Part shown: piece after piece, positions 25,457-33,484 of the stretch
Layout: every line of letters begins with the position of its first letter
Position numbering within the stretch: the stretch's first letter is position 1
Assembly: GCF_025147325.1 (NCBI RefSeq)
Contig: NZ_CP102262.1
Location: 3,782,001-3,846,000, forward strand
Origin: Bacteroides stercoris ATCC 43183
GTDB lineage: Bacteria; Bacteroidota; Bacteroidia; Bacteroidales; Bacteroidaceae
Direction of reading: 5' to 3'
DNA: 64,000 nt
Program-made: the position numbers and the translations under genes
The notes under the pieces: generated by a model
Seen by the model: the letters and a program-made list of their open reading frames with translations, nothing else
Told to the model about the DNA's origin: nothing
Database searches by the model: none

Positions 25457-26326
25457 GTGGCAGCAAATAAGAAGAAAAAAAGAAGAAAAGCCTTTTGGAG
25501 TAATATCAAGTTCAAATACAGACTGACCATTACGAACGAGAATACCCTTGAGGATATTGTCACCTTACGTGTGTCCAAACTGAACGGAATCTCCGTATTG
25601 CTTTCCGTACTGACGGTACTCTTTCTGATTGCCTCCCTGATTGTTGCCTTTACCCCGTTGCGCAATTATCTGCCCGGATACATGAACAGTGAAATTCGTG
25701 CGCAGGTCGTGGAGAATGCCCTGCGTGTAGACTCGCTCCAGCAACTCGTAGACAGACAGAATCTGTACATAATGAATATCCAGGACATCTTTCTGGGTAA
25801 AATCAAAACCGACACCATCCATTCCATCGACTCCCTGACTACCGTACGGGAAGATTCGCTTATGGAACGAACGCAACGCGAGGCTGAATTCCGCAAACAG
25901 TACGAGGAAACGGAAAAATACAACCTGACGAGCATCGCCTCACGTCCCGAAGTAGACGGACTGATATTCTACCGCCCCACCCGCGGCATGATTTCATCTC
26001 CTTTCAATGCCGAAAAGAGGCACTTCGGAACGGATATAGCCGCCAATCCGGGAGAAAGCGTATTGGCAACCCTGGACGGAACGGTCATTCTGAGTACCTA
26101 TACAGCCGAAACCGGCTATTTGATAGAGGTACAGCATAACCAGGATTTCGTATCCGTCTACAAGCATTGCGGCTCTTTGTTGAAACGCGAAGGCGACACC
26201 GTAAAAGGCGGAGAAGCCATTGCCCTGGTAGGCAACAGCGGACAACTGACTACCGGACCGCACCTGCACTTCGAACTGTGGCACAAAGGAAGGGCGGTAA
26301 ACCCGGAACTCTATATCGTATTTTAA
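25457..26326 (+). CDS. M23 family peptidase (LytM-like), membrane anchored
   Basis: A 289-residue envelope protein with a GTG start preceded by an A-rich stretch. The N-terminus is very basic (KKKKRRKAFW), a single membrane helix spans about residues 46-66, a periplasmic coiled-coil-like region follows, and the M23 domain covers about 180-285. Zinc ligands are visible in HFGTDIAA (HxxxD) and TGPHLHFELW (HxH), so the enzyme should be an active peptidoglycan endopeptidase. It lies between rimM and dxr. LytM-type proteins cut peptide cross-links during growth or division. Confidence 0.9.
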   Translation: MAANKKKKRRKAFWSNIKFKYRLTITNENTLEDIVTLRVSKLNGISVLLSVLTVLFLIASLIVAFTPLRNYLPGYMNSEIRAQVVENALRVDSLQQLVDRQNLYIMNIQDIFLGKIKTDTIHSIDSLTTVREDSLMERTQREAEFRKQYEETEKYNLTSIASRPEVDGLIFYRPTRGMISSPFNAEKRHFGTDIAANPGESVLATLDGTVILSTYTAETGYLIEVQHNQDFVSVYKHCGSLLKREGDTVKGGEAIALVGNSGQLTTGPHLHFELWHKGRAVNPELYIVF

Positions 26327-26327
26327 A

Positions 26328-26376
26328 AGTATAAAGCATTAAGTATAAGATATAAACCTGAAAGCATAAATTATAA
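26328..26376. repeat. Seven AT-rich heptamers before dxr
   Basis: Reads as consecutive 7-mers AGTATAA, AGCATTA, AGTATAA, GATATAA, ACCTGAA, AGCATAA, ATTATAA. It occupies nearly the whole M23-dxr gap. Confidence 0.6.
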
Positions 26377-26381
26377 GACTG

Positions 26382-27539
26382 ATGAAGAAACAAATTGCCA
26401 TACTTGGCTCTACCGGCTCTATTGGTACACAGGCATTACAGGTCATAGAGGAACATCCCGACCGATACGAAGCCTATGTACTGACAGCCAACAACCGGGT
26501 AGAGGATTTGATTGCCCAGGCACGCAAGTTCAAGCCTGAAGCAGTGGTAATAGCAAACGAAACGAAATATCAACAACTGAAAGACGCACTTGCCGACCTC
26601 CCCATCAAAGTGTATGCCGGCGAAGAGGCCTTATGCCAGATTGTGGCGGAAAAACCTATCGACATGGTACTGACAGCCATGGTAGGCTATGCCGGGCTGA
26701 AACCGACTATGAACGCAATCCGCGCACGCAAGACGATAGCCCTCGCCAACAAGGAGACATTAGTCGTGGCGGGCGAGCTTATCAACGACCTGGCACGTTT
26801 CAGCGGTACTCCCATCTTACCGGTAGACTCCGAACATTCTGCCGTGTTCCAGTGTTTAGCCGGAGAAATGGGTAACCCTGTCGAGAAAGTTATACTGACA
26901 GCTTCCGGCGGCCCGTTCCGTACCTGTACAATGGAGCAGCTTGCCACCGTAACCAAAGCACAGGCTTTGAAGCACCCCAATTGGGACATGGGAGCCAAAA
27001 TTACAATAGACTCCGCTTCCATGATGAACAAGGGGTTTGAAGTGATTGAAGCAAAATGGCTGTTCGGTGTACGCCCCGACCAGATAGAAGTAGTGGTGCA
27101 TCCGCAATCCGTCATTCACTCAATGGTGCAGTTTGAGGACGGAGCAGTAAAAGCGCAGCTGGGAATGCCGGATATGCGCCTGCCCATTCAGTACGCATTC
27201 TCCTATCCGGAACGCCTGAAAGCGTCTTTCCCCCGGCTGGACTTCAAATTGTGCACGGACCTGACATTCGAGCAGCCGGATACGAAACGTTTCCGCAACC
27301 TGGCGCTGGCATACGAAGCGCTGCACCGTGCAGGAAACATGCCATGTATCGTCAATGCAGCCAATGAGGTGGTGGTAGCCGCTTTCCTACGGGACGAAAT
27401 ATCATTCCTCGGCATGAGCGACGTAATCGAGAAGACAATGGCGCGCGTATCCTTTATACAAAAACCTGCTTACGAAGATTATGTGGCAACTGACGCAGAA
27501 GCCAGACGAATAGCAAAAGAATTGATAGTTAAAAATTAA
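26382..27539 (+). CDS. dxr: 1-deoxy-D-xylulose 5-phosphate reductoisomerase
   Basis: Converts DXP to 2-C-methylerythritol 4-phosphate, the first dedicated step of the non-mevalonate isoprenoid pathway, with NADPH. At 385 residues it is a typical length. The NADPH site is AILGSTGSIGTQALQVI at the N-terminus. Metal and substrate residues lie in PVDSEHSAVFQCL (Asp, Glu) and ILTASGGPFR, then WDMGAKITIDSASMMNKGFE. The target of fosmidomycin. It is followed by rseP after 30 bp, a common pairing in bacteria. Confidence 0.96.
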   Translation: MKKQIAILGSTGSIGTQALQVIEEHPDRYEAYVLTANNRVEDLIAQARKFKPEAVVIANETKYQQLKDALADLPIKVYAGEEALCQIVAEKPIDMVLTAMVGYAGLKPTMNAIRARKTIALANKETLVVAGELINDLARFSGTPILPVDSEHSAVFQCLAGEMGNPVEKVILTASGGPFRTCTMEQLATVTKAQALKHPNWDMGAKITIDSASMMNKGFEVIEAKWLFGVRPDQIEVVVHPQSVIHSMVQFEDGAVKAQLGMPDMRLPIQYAFSYPERLKASFPRLDFKLCTDLTFEQPDTKRFRNLALAYEALHRAGNMPCIVNAANEVVVAAFLRDEISFLGMSDVIEKTMARVSFIQKPAYEDYVATDAEARRIAKELIVKN

Positions 27540-27569
27540 ATTGCAAATAATAAAATAGTAAATAATTAG

Positions 27570-28910
27570 ATGGAAACATTCTTGATCCGTGCCCTGCAAC
27601 TTATAATGAGCCTTTCATTGCTCGTAATAATCCATGAAGGCGGGCACTTCCTCTTCGCTCGTTTATTTAAGACACGAGTGGAAAAATTCTGTTTGTTCTT
27701 TGACCCTTGGTTCACCTTGTTCAAATTCAAACCGAAAAACAGTGAAACGGAATATGGTATCGGCTGGTTGCCTTTAGGCGGGTACGTCAAAATTGCAGGT
27801 ATGATAGACGAGTCTATGGATACCGAGCAGATGAAACAGCCCATGCAACCGTGGGAGTTCCGTGCCAAACCGGCATGGCAGCGTCTGCTGATTATGATAG
27901 GCGGCGTACTGTTCAATTTCCTGTTGGCATTGTTCATCTACTCCATGATACTCTTTGCGTGGGGAGATGAATATGTACCTTTGCAGAAAGCCCCGCTGGG
28001 TATGGACTTTAATGAAACAGCTAAAGCAATCGGTTTCCGTGACGGCGATATATTGGTATCCGCCGACGGCGTACCTTTTGAACGCTATGGTGGCGACATG
28101 CTGACAAGCATCGTCGATGCACGTCAGGTCAGCGTATTGCGTAACGGGCAGGAAGTATCCGTGTACATCCCCGAAGATATGATGGAACGCCTGCTTGCCG
28201 ACAGTGTCCGTTTCGCTTCATTCCGCTATCCGTTTGTCATCGACAGCATTATGCCGGGACAACCTGCCGCACTTGCCGGATTACAACCGGGTGACAGCAT
28301 CACTCAATTGGATGGACGTAACATCGCTTACTTCGACTTTAAGGAAGAAATGCTGAATCGCCAAAAAGCAGCTAACGACAGTACCAGCCGTCTTCTCACC
28401 CTGACTTACGTCAGAGCGGGGGTAGCGGATACCGTAAAGCTGACTACAGATTCTTTATATCAAATCGGTGTCGCTGCATCCCTGCAGACAAACAAGCTGT
28501 TGCCCGTTGTCAAGAAAGAATATAGTTTCTTCGCATCTATCCCGGCCGGGGTTACCCTGGGAGTAAATACGCTGAAAGGTTATGTCAGCCAGATGAAGTA
28601 TCTTTTCTCTAAAGAGGGCGCCAAACAGCTTGGCGGTTTCGGAACAATCGGCAGCATCTTCCCTGCAACATGGGACTGGTATCAGTTCTGGTACATGACG
28701 GCATTCCTTTCAATCATTCTTGCTTTCATGAACATTCTGCCTATTCCGGCATTGGACGGCGGACATGTCCTGTTCCTCATCTACGAGATTGTAGCACGTC
28801 GCAAACCCAGCGATAAGTTTATGGAGCGTGCTCAAATGGTAGGTATGTTCCTATTGTTCGGCTTGCTGATTTGGGCTAACTTCAATGATGTGCTCAGATT
28901 CTTCTTCTGA
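27570..28910 (+). CDS. rseP: Site-2 protease, RIP metalloprotease RseP
   Basis: An intramembrane zinc protease that cuts anti-sigma factors or signal-peptide remnants. The 446-residue protein has the HExxH motif in the first membrane helix (LLVIIHEGGHFLFARL, residues about 17-32). Two PDZ-like domains follow in the periplasmic part (GFRDGDILVSADGVPF and AGLQPGDSITQLDGR). The second zinc-ligand motif is in the C-terminal helix, NILPIPALDGGHVLF, with the conserved Asp. The last gene of this operon, it ends with a hairpin terminator. The anti-sigma substrate is not in this window. Confidence 0.95.
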   Translation: METFLIRALQLIMSLSLLVIIHEGGHFLFARLFKTRVEKFCLFFDPWFTLFKFKPKNSETEYGIGWLPLGGYVKIAGMIDESMDTEQMKQPMQPWEFRAKPAWQRLLIMIGGVLFNFLLALFIYSMILFAWGDEYVPLQKAPLGMDFNETAKAIGFRDGDILVSADGVPFERYGGDMLTSIVDARQVSVLRNGQEVSVYIPEDMMERLLADSVRFASFRYPFVIDSIMPGQPAALAGLQPGDSITQLDGRNIAYFDFKEEMLNRQKAANDSTSRLLTLTYVRAGVADTVKLTTDSLYQIGVAASLQTNKLLPVVKKEYSFFASIPAGVTLGVNTLKGYVSQMKYLFSKEGAKQLGGFGTIGSIFPATWDWYQFWYMTAFLSIILAFMNILPIPALDGGHVLFLIYEIVARRKPSDKFMERAQMVGMFLLFGLLIWANFNDVLRFFF

Positions 28911-28930
28911 TGGTTAGGATATAAAAAACA

Positions 28931-28959
28931 CATCGTCTGTTTGACTATAACAGACGATG
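28931..28959 (-). terminator. Terminator of ddh (minus strand)
   Basis: An 11-bp perfect stem (CATCGTCTGTT / AACAGACGATG) with a 7-nt loop. Read on the minus strand it is followed by TGTTTTTTAT. Confidence 0.8.
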
Positions 28960-28970
28960 CGTTCAGTAGT

Positions 28971-29012
28971 AACAGATGGTGCATTCCATATAAACGCACC
29001 ATCTGTTTTTTT
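28971..29012 (+). terminator. Terminator of the tsaB-rseP operon
   Basis: A 12-bp perfect stem (AACAGATGGTGC / GCACCATCTGTT) with a 13-nt loop followed by a T-run. Its arm is a near copy of the arm of the neighbouring minus-strand terminator. Confidence 0.85.
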
Positions 29013-29018
29013 ATATTT

Positions 29019-29918
29019 TTATACCAGGTGTGCAATCCACTCTTCACGGTCGCCCGGCAGAAGGTCGATAACCGGAATCTCAACCATTGTATAGCAACCC
29101 GGTTGCTGACGCATTGCAGCACGTGCCACACATACCAGCACTTGCGCAGTAAGCGCCGGGTTATTGATGCGCATGTTGAATTCGAACAGTTGGTTCTGTG
29201 TTTTTCCGGAAACACCCTTACGGGTCAGGTTTACACCGTGTCCCATATCAAGCAGTGCATCTACGCTCGGAACAAGTTTCACATGCGTTTCGTCATTTAC
29301 AAAATATGGATCGGCTTTGATGGCGGCAGCTACTTTGTCAAATTCGTAACCATCGTTCAGTTCGATATAGACCATACGGCGATGTATGCCCGTACCGGTA
29401 GGAATCGTCATTGAAAGAGCGGCTTTTACACCCTCGATAGCCTTTACTGCCACCGTATGTCCCATACTCATACCCGGACCGAAGTTGGTATAGGTAATTC
29501 CCTTCGGCGCAATAGCCTCCAGCAAAGTACGCACAACAGAATCGCTTCCCGGATCCCAACCGGCAGAAATAATAGAAACAGTGTTATGTGCTTTTGCCTC
29601 AGCATCCAGTGTACGGCGCAATGCCGGAATGCCGGTATGAATATCGAAGCTGTCCACTGTATGGATGCCAAGTGCCAATATCTCTTTAGCATATTTCTCA
29701 ACGCTACGCGTAGGAGTACAAAGGATGGCCACATCCACATCCTTCAACTCTTTGATATCTTTCACTACGGAATATTCACTCAATTCTGCAGGACGGTTCT
29801 CTGCCCCTGCACGACGTACTACTCCTGCGATTTCAAAATCGGGAGCTGCCTGTAATGCCTCAAGTACAAAATGTCCGATATTGCCATAACCCACGATGGC
29901 TGCTCTTACTTTTTTCAT
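29019..29918 (-). CDS. ddh: meso-Diaminopimelate D-dehydrogenase
   Basis: Makes meso-diaminopimelate in one step from tetrahydrodipicolinate with ammonia and NADPH, supplying lysine and peptidoglycan. The 299-residue protein begins KKVRAAIVGYGNIGHFVLEAL, the Rossmann motif, and contains DSFDIHTGIPALRRTLD, SIISAGWDPGSDSVVR and FGPGMSMGHTVAVKAI, all hallmarks of this enzyme. The ATG at 29918 is chosen: the frame extends to a TTG at 29942, but the ATG is preceded by an A-rich stretch and matches known N-termini. A -7 box lies 42 bp upstream. Confidence 0.95.
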   Translation of the reverse strand: MKKVRAAIVGYGNIGHFVLEALQAAPDFEIAGVVRRAGAENRPAELSEYSVVKDIKELKDVDVAILCTPTRSVEKYAKEILALGIHTVDSFDIHTGIPALRRTLDAEAKAHNTVSIISAGWDPGSDSVVRTLLEAIAPKGITYTNFGPGMSMGHTVAVKAIEGVKAALSMTIPTGTGIHRRMVYIELNDGYEFDKVAAAIKADPYFVNDETHVKLVPSVDALLDMGHGVNLTRKGVSGKTQNQLFEFNMRINNPALTAQVLVCVARAAMRQQPGCYTMVEIPVIDLLPGDREEWIAHLV

Positions 29919-29960
29919 CTTTTTATCGGTTTTAGTTATCAACTTTCTATTTTATGAGCG

Positions 29961-29968
29961 CAAAAGTA
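29961..29968 (-). promoter_or_regulatory. -7 box for ddh
   Basis: TACTTTTG on the minus strand, an exact TAnnTTTG match. Confidence 0.7.
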
Positions 29969-30086
29969 AGCATTTTAATTTATAACTTAACTATAGAAGC
30001 CCTCAAGTTTCACAGAGTTTTTCTTTTTTTAGAGACTAAAAGTCAATAATAATTCCTACATTCGCAGAATTAGGAATAATAATCAT

Positions 30087-30689
30087 ATGATAGAATACAT
30101 TAAAGGTGAAATTGCCGAGCTGAGTCCGGCAAGCGCAACTATAGACTGTAACGGTTTGGGATATGCCGTAAATATTTCCCTGAACACATATGCTGCCATA
30201 CAAGGAAAAAAAAGCTGCAAGCTATATATCTATGAAGCTATCCGCGAAGACGCCTATATCCTTTATGGTTTTGCAGACAAGCAAGAGCGTGAGCTGTTCC
30301 TTCTGCTGATTTCCGTATCAGGCATCGGCGGCAATACGGCCCGCATGATTCTTTCGGCTTTATCGCCTTCCGAATTGATAAATGTTATCAGCACGGAGAA
30401 TGCCAACTTACTGAAAACGGTGAAAGGAATCGGTTTAAAAACAGCCCAGCGTGTGATAGTCGATTTAAAAGACAAAATAAAAACCTGTGGAATGGCTTCC
30501 GGAGCGGTTGACATAACCGGTCCTGCCTTTACCGCCGCCAATGCACAAGTACAAGAAGAAGCCGTAGCCGCCCTTACAATGCTGGGATTTGCACAAGCTC
30601 CTTCACAAAAAGTAGTAACGGCTATTTTGAAGGAAGATGCCAATGCACCGGTAGAACAGGTTATCAAACTGGCTCTGAAAAGATTATAG
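30087..30689 (+). CDS. ruvA: Holliday junction branch migration protein RuvA
   Basis: Tetrameric DNA-binding subunit that recognises four-way junctions and loads the RuvB motor. The 200-residue length is normal. It begins [20 protein letters not shown], an OB fold, followed by tandem helix-hairpin-helix motifs ([18 protein letters not shown] and [20 protein letters not shown]) and a C-terminal domain III ([18 protein letters not shown]) that contacts RuvB. ruvB and ruvC are not next to it. A near-consensus -7 box (TACATTCG, one mismatch) lies about 22 bp upstream. Confidence 0.96.
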   Translation: MIEYIKGEIAELSPASATIDCNGLGYAVNISLNTYAAIQGKKSCKLYIYEAIREDAYILYGFADKQERELFLLLISVSGIGGNTARMILSALSPSELINVISTENANLLKTVKGIGLKTAQRVIVDLKDKIKTCGMASGAVDITGPAFTAANAQVQEEAVAALTMLGFAQAPSQKVVTAILKEDANAPVEQVIKLALKRL

Positions 30690-30727
30690 TCCATACATAT
30701 TATTCATACATTAAAAGTAAACAAGCA

Positions 30728-31726
30728 ATGAAGCCAGTTCCTATTCCCATGAAACAATGGTTGGCTGCCAACGAACGTACACGTGTACTACCCGGCGACC
30801 AATGGTATCTCAATTTTTCAACAAGTATCCTATCGTTAGTAAAGCAATCTCCTCTATTCAAGGAAGATGACTATGCGCAGAAAGATGCCACAGTATCACT
30901 CACTATGTATTTTCAGGATGTAATTGCCCAGACCGGCGGTTGGAAGACATTCACCGAATTATACTACAAACAGTATAATACCTACCTTCCCTTCTATCCG
31001 CTATCCGACAGCTACATCCCCGATGAAATCAATCCGGAAGATATAGCATTTGTACTGTGGACATTAAAATCACACTTCGCACTCTATGGACCGGATGAAT
31101 ATACGTTACAAAATCCGTATGATAAGGACTTGTTGGCTTTAGCTCAGGAAGCTTATAAAATGATGGACGAAAAATTTGAAGAAGCGCCTATCAATGAAAA
31201 AACTTCTTCTTTTTTATGGGTAATGGGACCGGATTTGTTAGATATGCCCTTTGTTCCTCTTCCCGAAATCACTCCTGAAACAAAACTGAGCAAGGATGTG
31301 GAGCATTGTCTGGAATACAGCGGTGGCAAACCTTTATTATATTTTGCTACCTATAAAGAACTCTGCAAATTCTTTGTTGAAGTTCTAAAATGGGAAAATA
31401 CCCGTTCTGCTTTACTTCCTGACTTACAGTACAAGAAAGAATTCGTAATATACGCCAATGCCAAAGGTATGCTAATAGCCCACGATGTAGCTGCCTATTT
31501 TTGTGAAGAGCACAACCCGATGTACAATGCCAAACGCGCTGCTGCCGAAGGCTACAAACTCTTTTGCCGCCCGGGAGCCTGCCCGTTCGACTTAATAAAG
31601 TACGGTATGCTCAAAGGAATATTACCCGATGTGCAATTTCCATTTGACAACGGCAAAGAAATACTACAGCAAAATTGGGACTTTATCGCCCGTTATTATC
31701 TATGTGAATATTATGAAGGGGAATAA
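30728..31726 (+). CDS. DUF3843 family protein
   Basis: A 332-residue cytoplasmic protein that I place, from memory, in the Bacteroidetes family DUF3843. It starts MKPVPIPMKQWLAANERTR and is rich in aromatic residues, with blocks such as WKTFTELYYKQYNTYLPFYP, EDIAFVLWTLKSHFALYGPD and YNAKRAAAEGYKLFCRPG. No signal peptide or membrane helix is seen, and no catalytic motif is recognisable. It follows ruvA after 38 bp and may be co-transcribed. The small basic frame at 31713 overlaps its end. Confidence 0.82.
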   Translation: MKPVPIPMKQWLAANERTRVLPGDQWYLNFSTSILSLVKQSPLFKEDDYAQKDATVSLTMYFQDVIAQTGGWKTFTELYYKQYNTYLPFYPLSDSYIPDEINPEDIAFVLWTLKSHFALYGPDEYTLQNPYDKDLLALAQEAYKMMDEKFEEAPINEKTSSFLWVMGPDLLDMPFVPLPEITPETKLSKDVEHCLEYSGGKPLLYFATYKELCKFFVEVLKWENTRSALLPDLQYKKEFVIYANAKGMLIAHDVAAYFCEEHNPMYNAKRAAAEGYKLFCRPGACPFDLIKYGMLKGILPDVQFPFDNGKEILQQNWDFIARYYLCEYYEGE

Positions 31727-31838
31727 AAACGCACAATCGCACCCTAACCGGAACAAAAAAGCCAAACCGACAGGAAAAAGAATCGGAAAATCAAAACCGT
31801 CCAAGGCTAATAACCAATTAAACAGAAGGGTGAAGTAA
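31713..31838 (+). CDS. Possible 41-residue basic micro-protein
   Basis: The frame starts with an ATG inside the last 14 nt of the DUF3843 gene and ends in TAA at the edge of a heptamer repeat. The product is dominated by Lys, Asn, Arg and Pro (NKKAKPTGKRIGKSKPSK) with no hydrophobic segment, the composition of a nucleic-acid-binding tail or small basic ribosomal-type protein. Overlap with the upstream stop is consistent with coupling. Low complexity and short length mean it could also be chance. Confidence 0.35.
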   Translation: MKGNKNAQSHPNRNKKAKPTGKRIGKSKPSKANNQLNRRVK

Positions 31839-31928
31839 GCGGTTAGTGATTAGTGATTAGCGGTTAACGATTAGCGACTGTCATGCGACGTAATTACCAA
31901 CCTAATCACTAACCACTAATCGCTAATT
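31839..31928. repeat. Heptamer-based inverted repeat element, copy 3
   Basis: The left arm (31839-31877) reads GGTTAGT, GATTAGT, GATTAGC, GGTTAAC, GATTAGC in register. The right arm (31901-31928) is the complementary TAATCAC/TAACCAC type. It lies between convergent genes, the DUF3843 region and the M24 peptidase. Confidence 0.8.
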
Positions 31929-31933
31929 ATCCA

Positions 31934-33097
31934 TCATAATTCTATGATTTCTTCTTTGCACAAAGTCAGTTTCTCAAGGCCGTCGGTGGTTACTGCCCAT
32001 GAGTTTTCAATTCCGACAGGACCTATACCGGGTAAAACAATCTTGGGTTCCAAAGCAAAAACCATACCCGGTTCCAATTCCTGCTTCATACGAGGAGCCA
32101 ATACAGGCATTTCATTTATTTCCAAACCAATGCCATGCCCTATGAATTTTGCCTTTTGGTCTACTCCCATAAAATAATCCGCAAAACCGGCTTTCGTTAC
32201 TATTTCAATAGCCTTGTTATACATATCTTCACAAACAGTTCCCGGTTTTGCCATTGCCACAATCTCCTCTTGTATTTCTAAACACGTCTGATGTGCAGCA
32301 TAGGCCTGTTCCGGCAACTTGCCAATGGAGAACACACGGCTCATATCGCCCATGTAACCATAGAAGTTTCCACCCATATCCACCATGAAACATTGCCCCG
32401 CTTGCAGGAGAGTGCCGCTCACGCCACCGGGCAATGAAGGATCAAGCCCTTTGCCGCCCAATGCAAAATCATACGGAGAAGGAACCGCTGCATTGTCACC
32501 GGCCAAAAGACTTCCCATGAAGATTTCCATACTCTGTCCGAATACGCGGAAAATACCCAAACAACCTTCCAGACGCATCAACCGTTCTATTTCAACAGAT
32601 AATTGACGGTCGGTCATTCCCGGCTGATAAACCGAGGGAATCTGTTCGTATGCCTTTGTATGGGCAGCTCCGGAACGACGGAACATTTCGATTTCCATCG
32701 GAGTTTTTACGCTTCGTGCCTGACGAATCAACGCAGTGCCGCAAGGCACGACCTCTGTTTCGGGAAAGCAGGCAGCCAAACGATTATATTCCGTAAAGGG
32801 TAGTTCGTCACCCTCCAGCATCAACTTGACCGGCAAAGGAAGACCGCATTCTTTCAATAATCCGGTTATTTGCTCCGGCTTACGGATAGGATGAATATGC
32901 TCGCCCTCAATATCGTTAGGGCGCTTTATGAACAAACGCGCAGGAGCATTCAACGGCAGATATAAATAGCCGCTTACTACGCAACCATACGTATAGATTA
33001 AGTTTACATTGCAGGTAATAAGTGCCGCATCGATACCTTGTTGGGCCATGAGGGCACGTATCTTATCACGTCTTAATTTTAATTCCGGTTGTAACAT
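31934..33097 (-). CDS. M24 family metallopeptidase (Xaa-Pro aminopeptidase-like)
   Basis: A 387-residue cytoplasmic peptidase with a creatinase-like N-terminal domain (about 1-135) and a pita-bread M24 domain. The five metal ligands are visible: Asp in CFMVDMGGNFYGYMGD and the second Asp at its end, His in KFIGHGIGLEINEMP, Glu in MVFALEPKIVLP and Glu in VGIENSWAVT. This fits dipeptide or X-Pro N-terminal cleavage, though the exact specificity is not readable. It is monocistronic: a -7 box lies 29 bp upstream, just after the end of the hmu operon. Confidence 0.9.
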   Translation of the reverse strand: MLQPELKLRRDKIRALMAQQGIDAALITCNVNLIYTYGCVVSGYLYLPLNAPARLFIKRPNDIEGEHIHPIRKPEQITGLLKECGLPLPVKLMLEGDELPFTEYNRLAACFPETEVVPCGTALIRQARSVKTPMEIEMFRRSGAAHTKAYEQIPSVYQPGMTDRQLSVEIERLMRLEGCLGIFRVFGQSMEIFMGSLLAGDNAAVPSPYDFALGGKGLDPSLPGGVSGTLLQAGQCFMVDMGGNFYGYMGDMSRVFSIGKLPEQAYAAHQTCLEIQEEIVAMAKPGTVCEDMYNKAIEIVTKAGFADYFMGVDQKAKFIGHGIGLEINEMPVLAPRMKQELEPGMVFALEPKIVLPGIGPVGIENSWAVTTDGLEKLTLCKEEIIEL

Positions 33098-33125
33098 CTC
33101 TTAGTTATTTATAAATTTCGAGCAG

Positions 33126-33133
33126 CAAAGGTA
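33126..33133 (-). promoter_or_regulatory. -7 box for the M24 peptidase
   Basis: TACCTTTG on the minus strand, an exact TAnnTTTG match, placed in the 57-bp gap after hmuV. Confidence 0.65.
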
Positions 33134-33154
33134 ATAATTTTAGGTGCAATGGAA

Positions 33155-33484
33155 TTACTCTTCGGGCACATAAATAATCTCGCCGTTATCCAACTCATAA
33201 GCAATCCCTACCTTTTTGCCTTTTTTACCGCTTTTGGCATCCTGATTCTCCGACGGAGTATATTTATTGATTTTCTGACCTTCTTTCGTAATAATCTCCA
33301 TGTTCTCTTTTCCAGGATTCTTTACCATAGTGAAATCTTCCTGACTGAACATCTCGGTCATATTGTAACGACTCACCAATGCAACCATAAGTGCTACGGC
33401 AAATACCATTGCAACATCGAAAAGATTGCTTACCACACTCATCGGGTCGCTATCTTCTTCTTTTCTCAGCAAACGCCTTTTCAT
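33155..33484 (-). CDS. hmuV: HmuV-like DUF2149 membrane protein
   Basis: A 109-residue protein with one membrane helix (LFDVAMVFAVALMVALVS, about 21-38) after a basic N-terminus, and a periplasmic polar tail rich in Lys. The SDPMSVVSNLFDVAMVFAV pattern is the DUF2149 signature, which resembles ExbD/TolR in layout: one N-terminal helix with an Asp in it, then a periplasmic domain. DUF2149 genes sit beside TolQ-like and CobN-like genes in several lineages. The start overlaps the hmuU stop (TAATG). I infer a force-transducing pair with HmuU. Last gene of the hmu operon. Confidence 0.85.
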   Translation of the reverse strand: MKRRLLRKEEDSDPMSVVSNLFDVAMVFAVALMVALVSRYNMTEMFSQEDFTMVKNPGKENMEIITKEGQKINKYTPSENQDAKSGKKGKKVGIAYELDNGEIIYVPEE

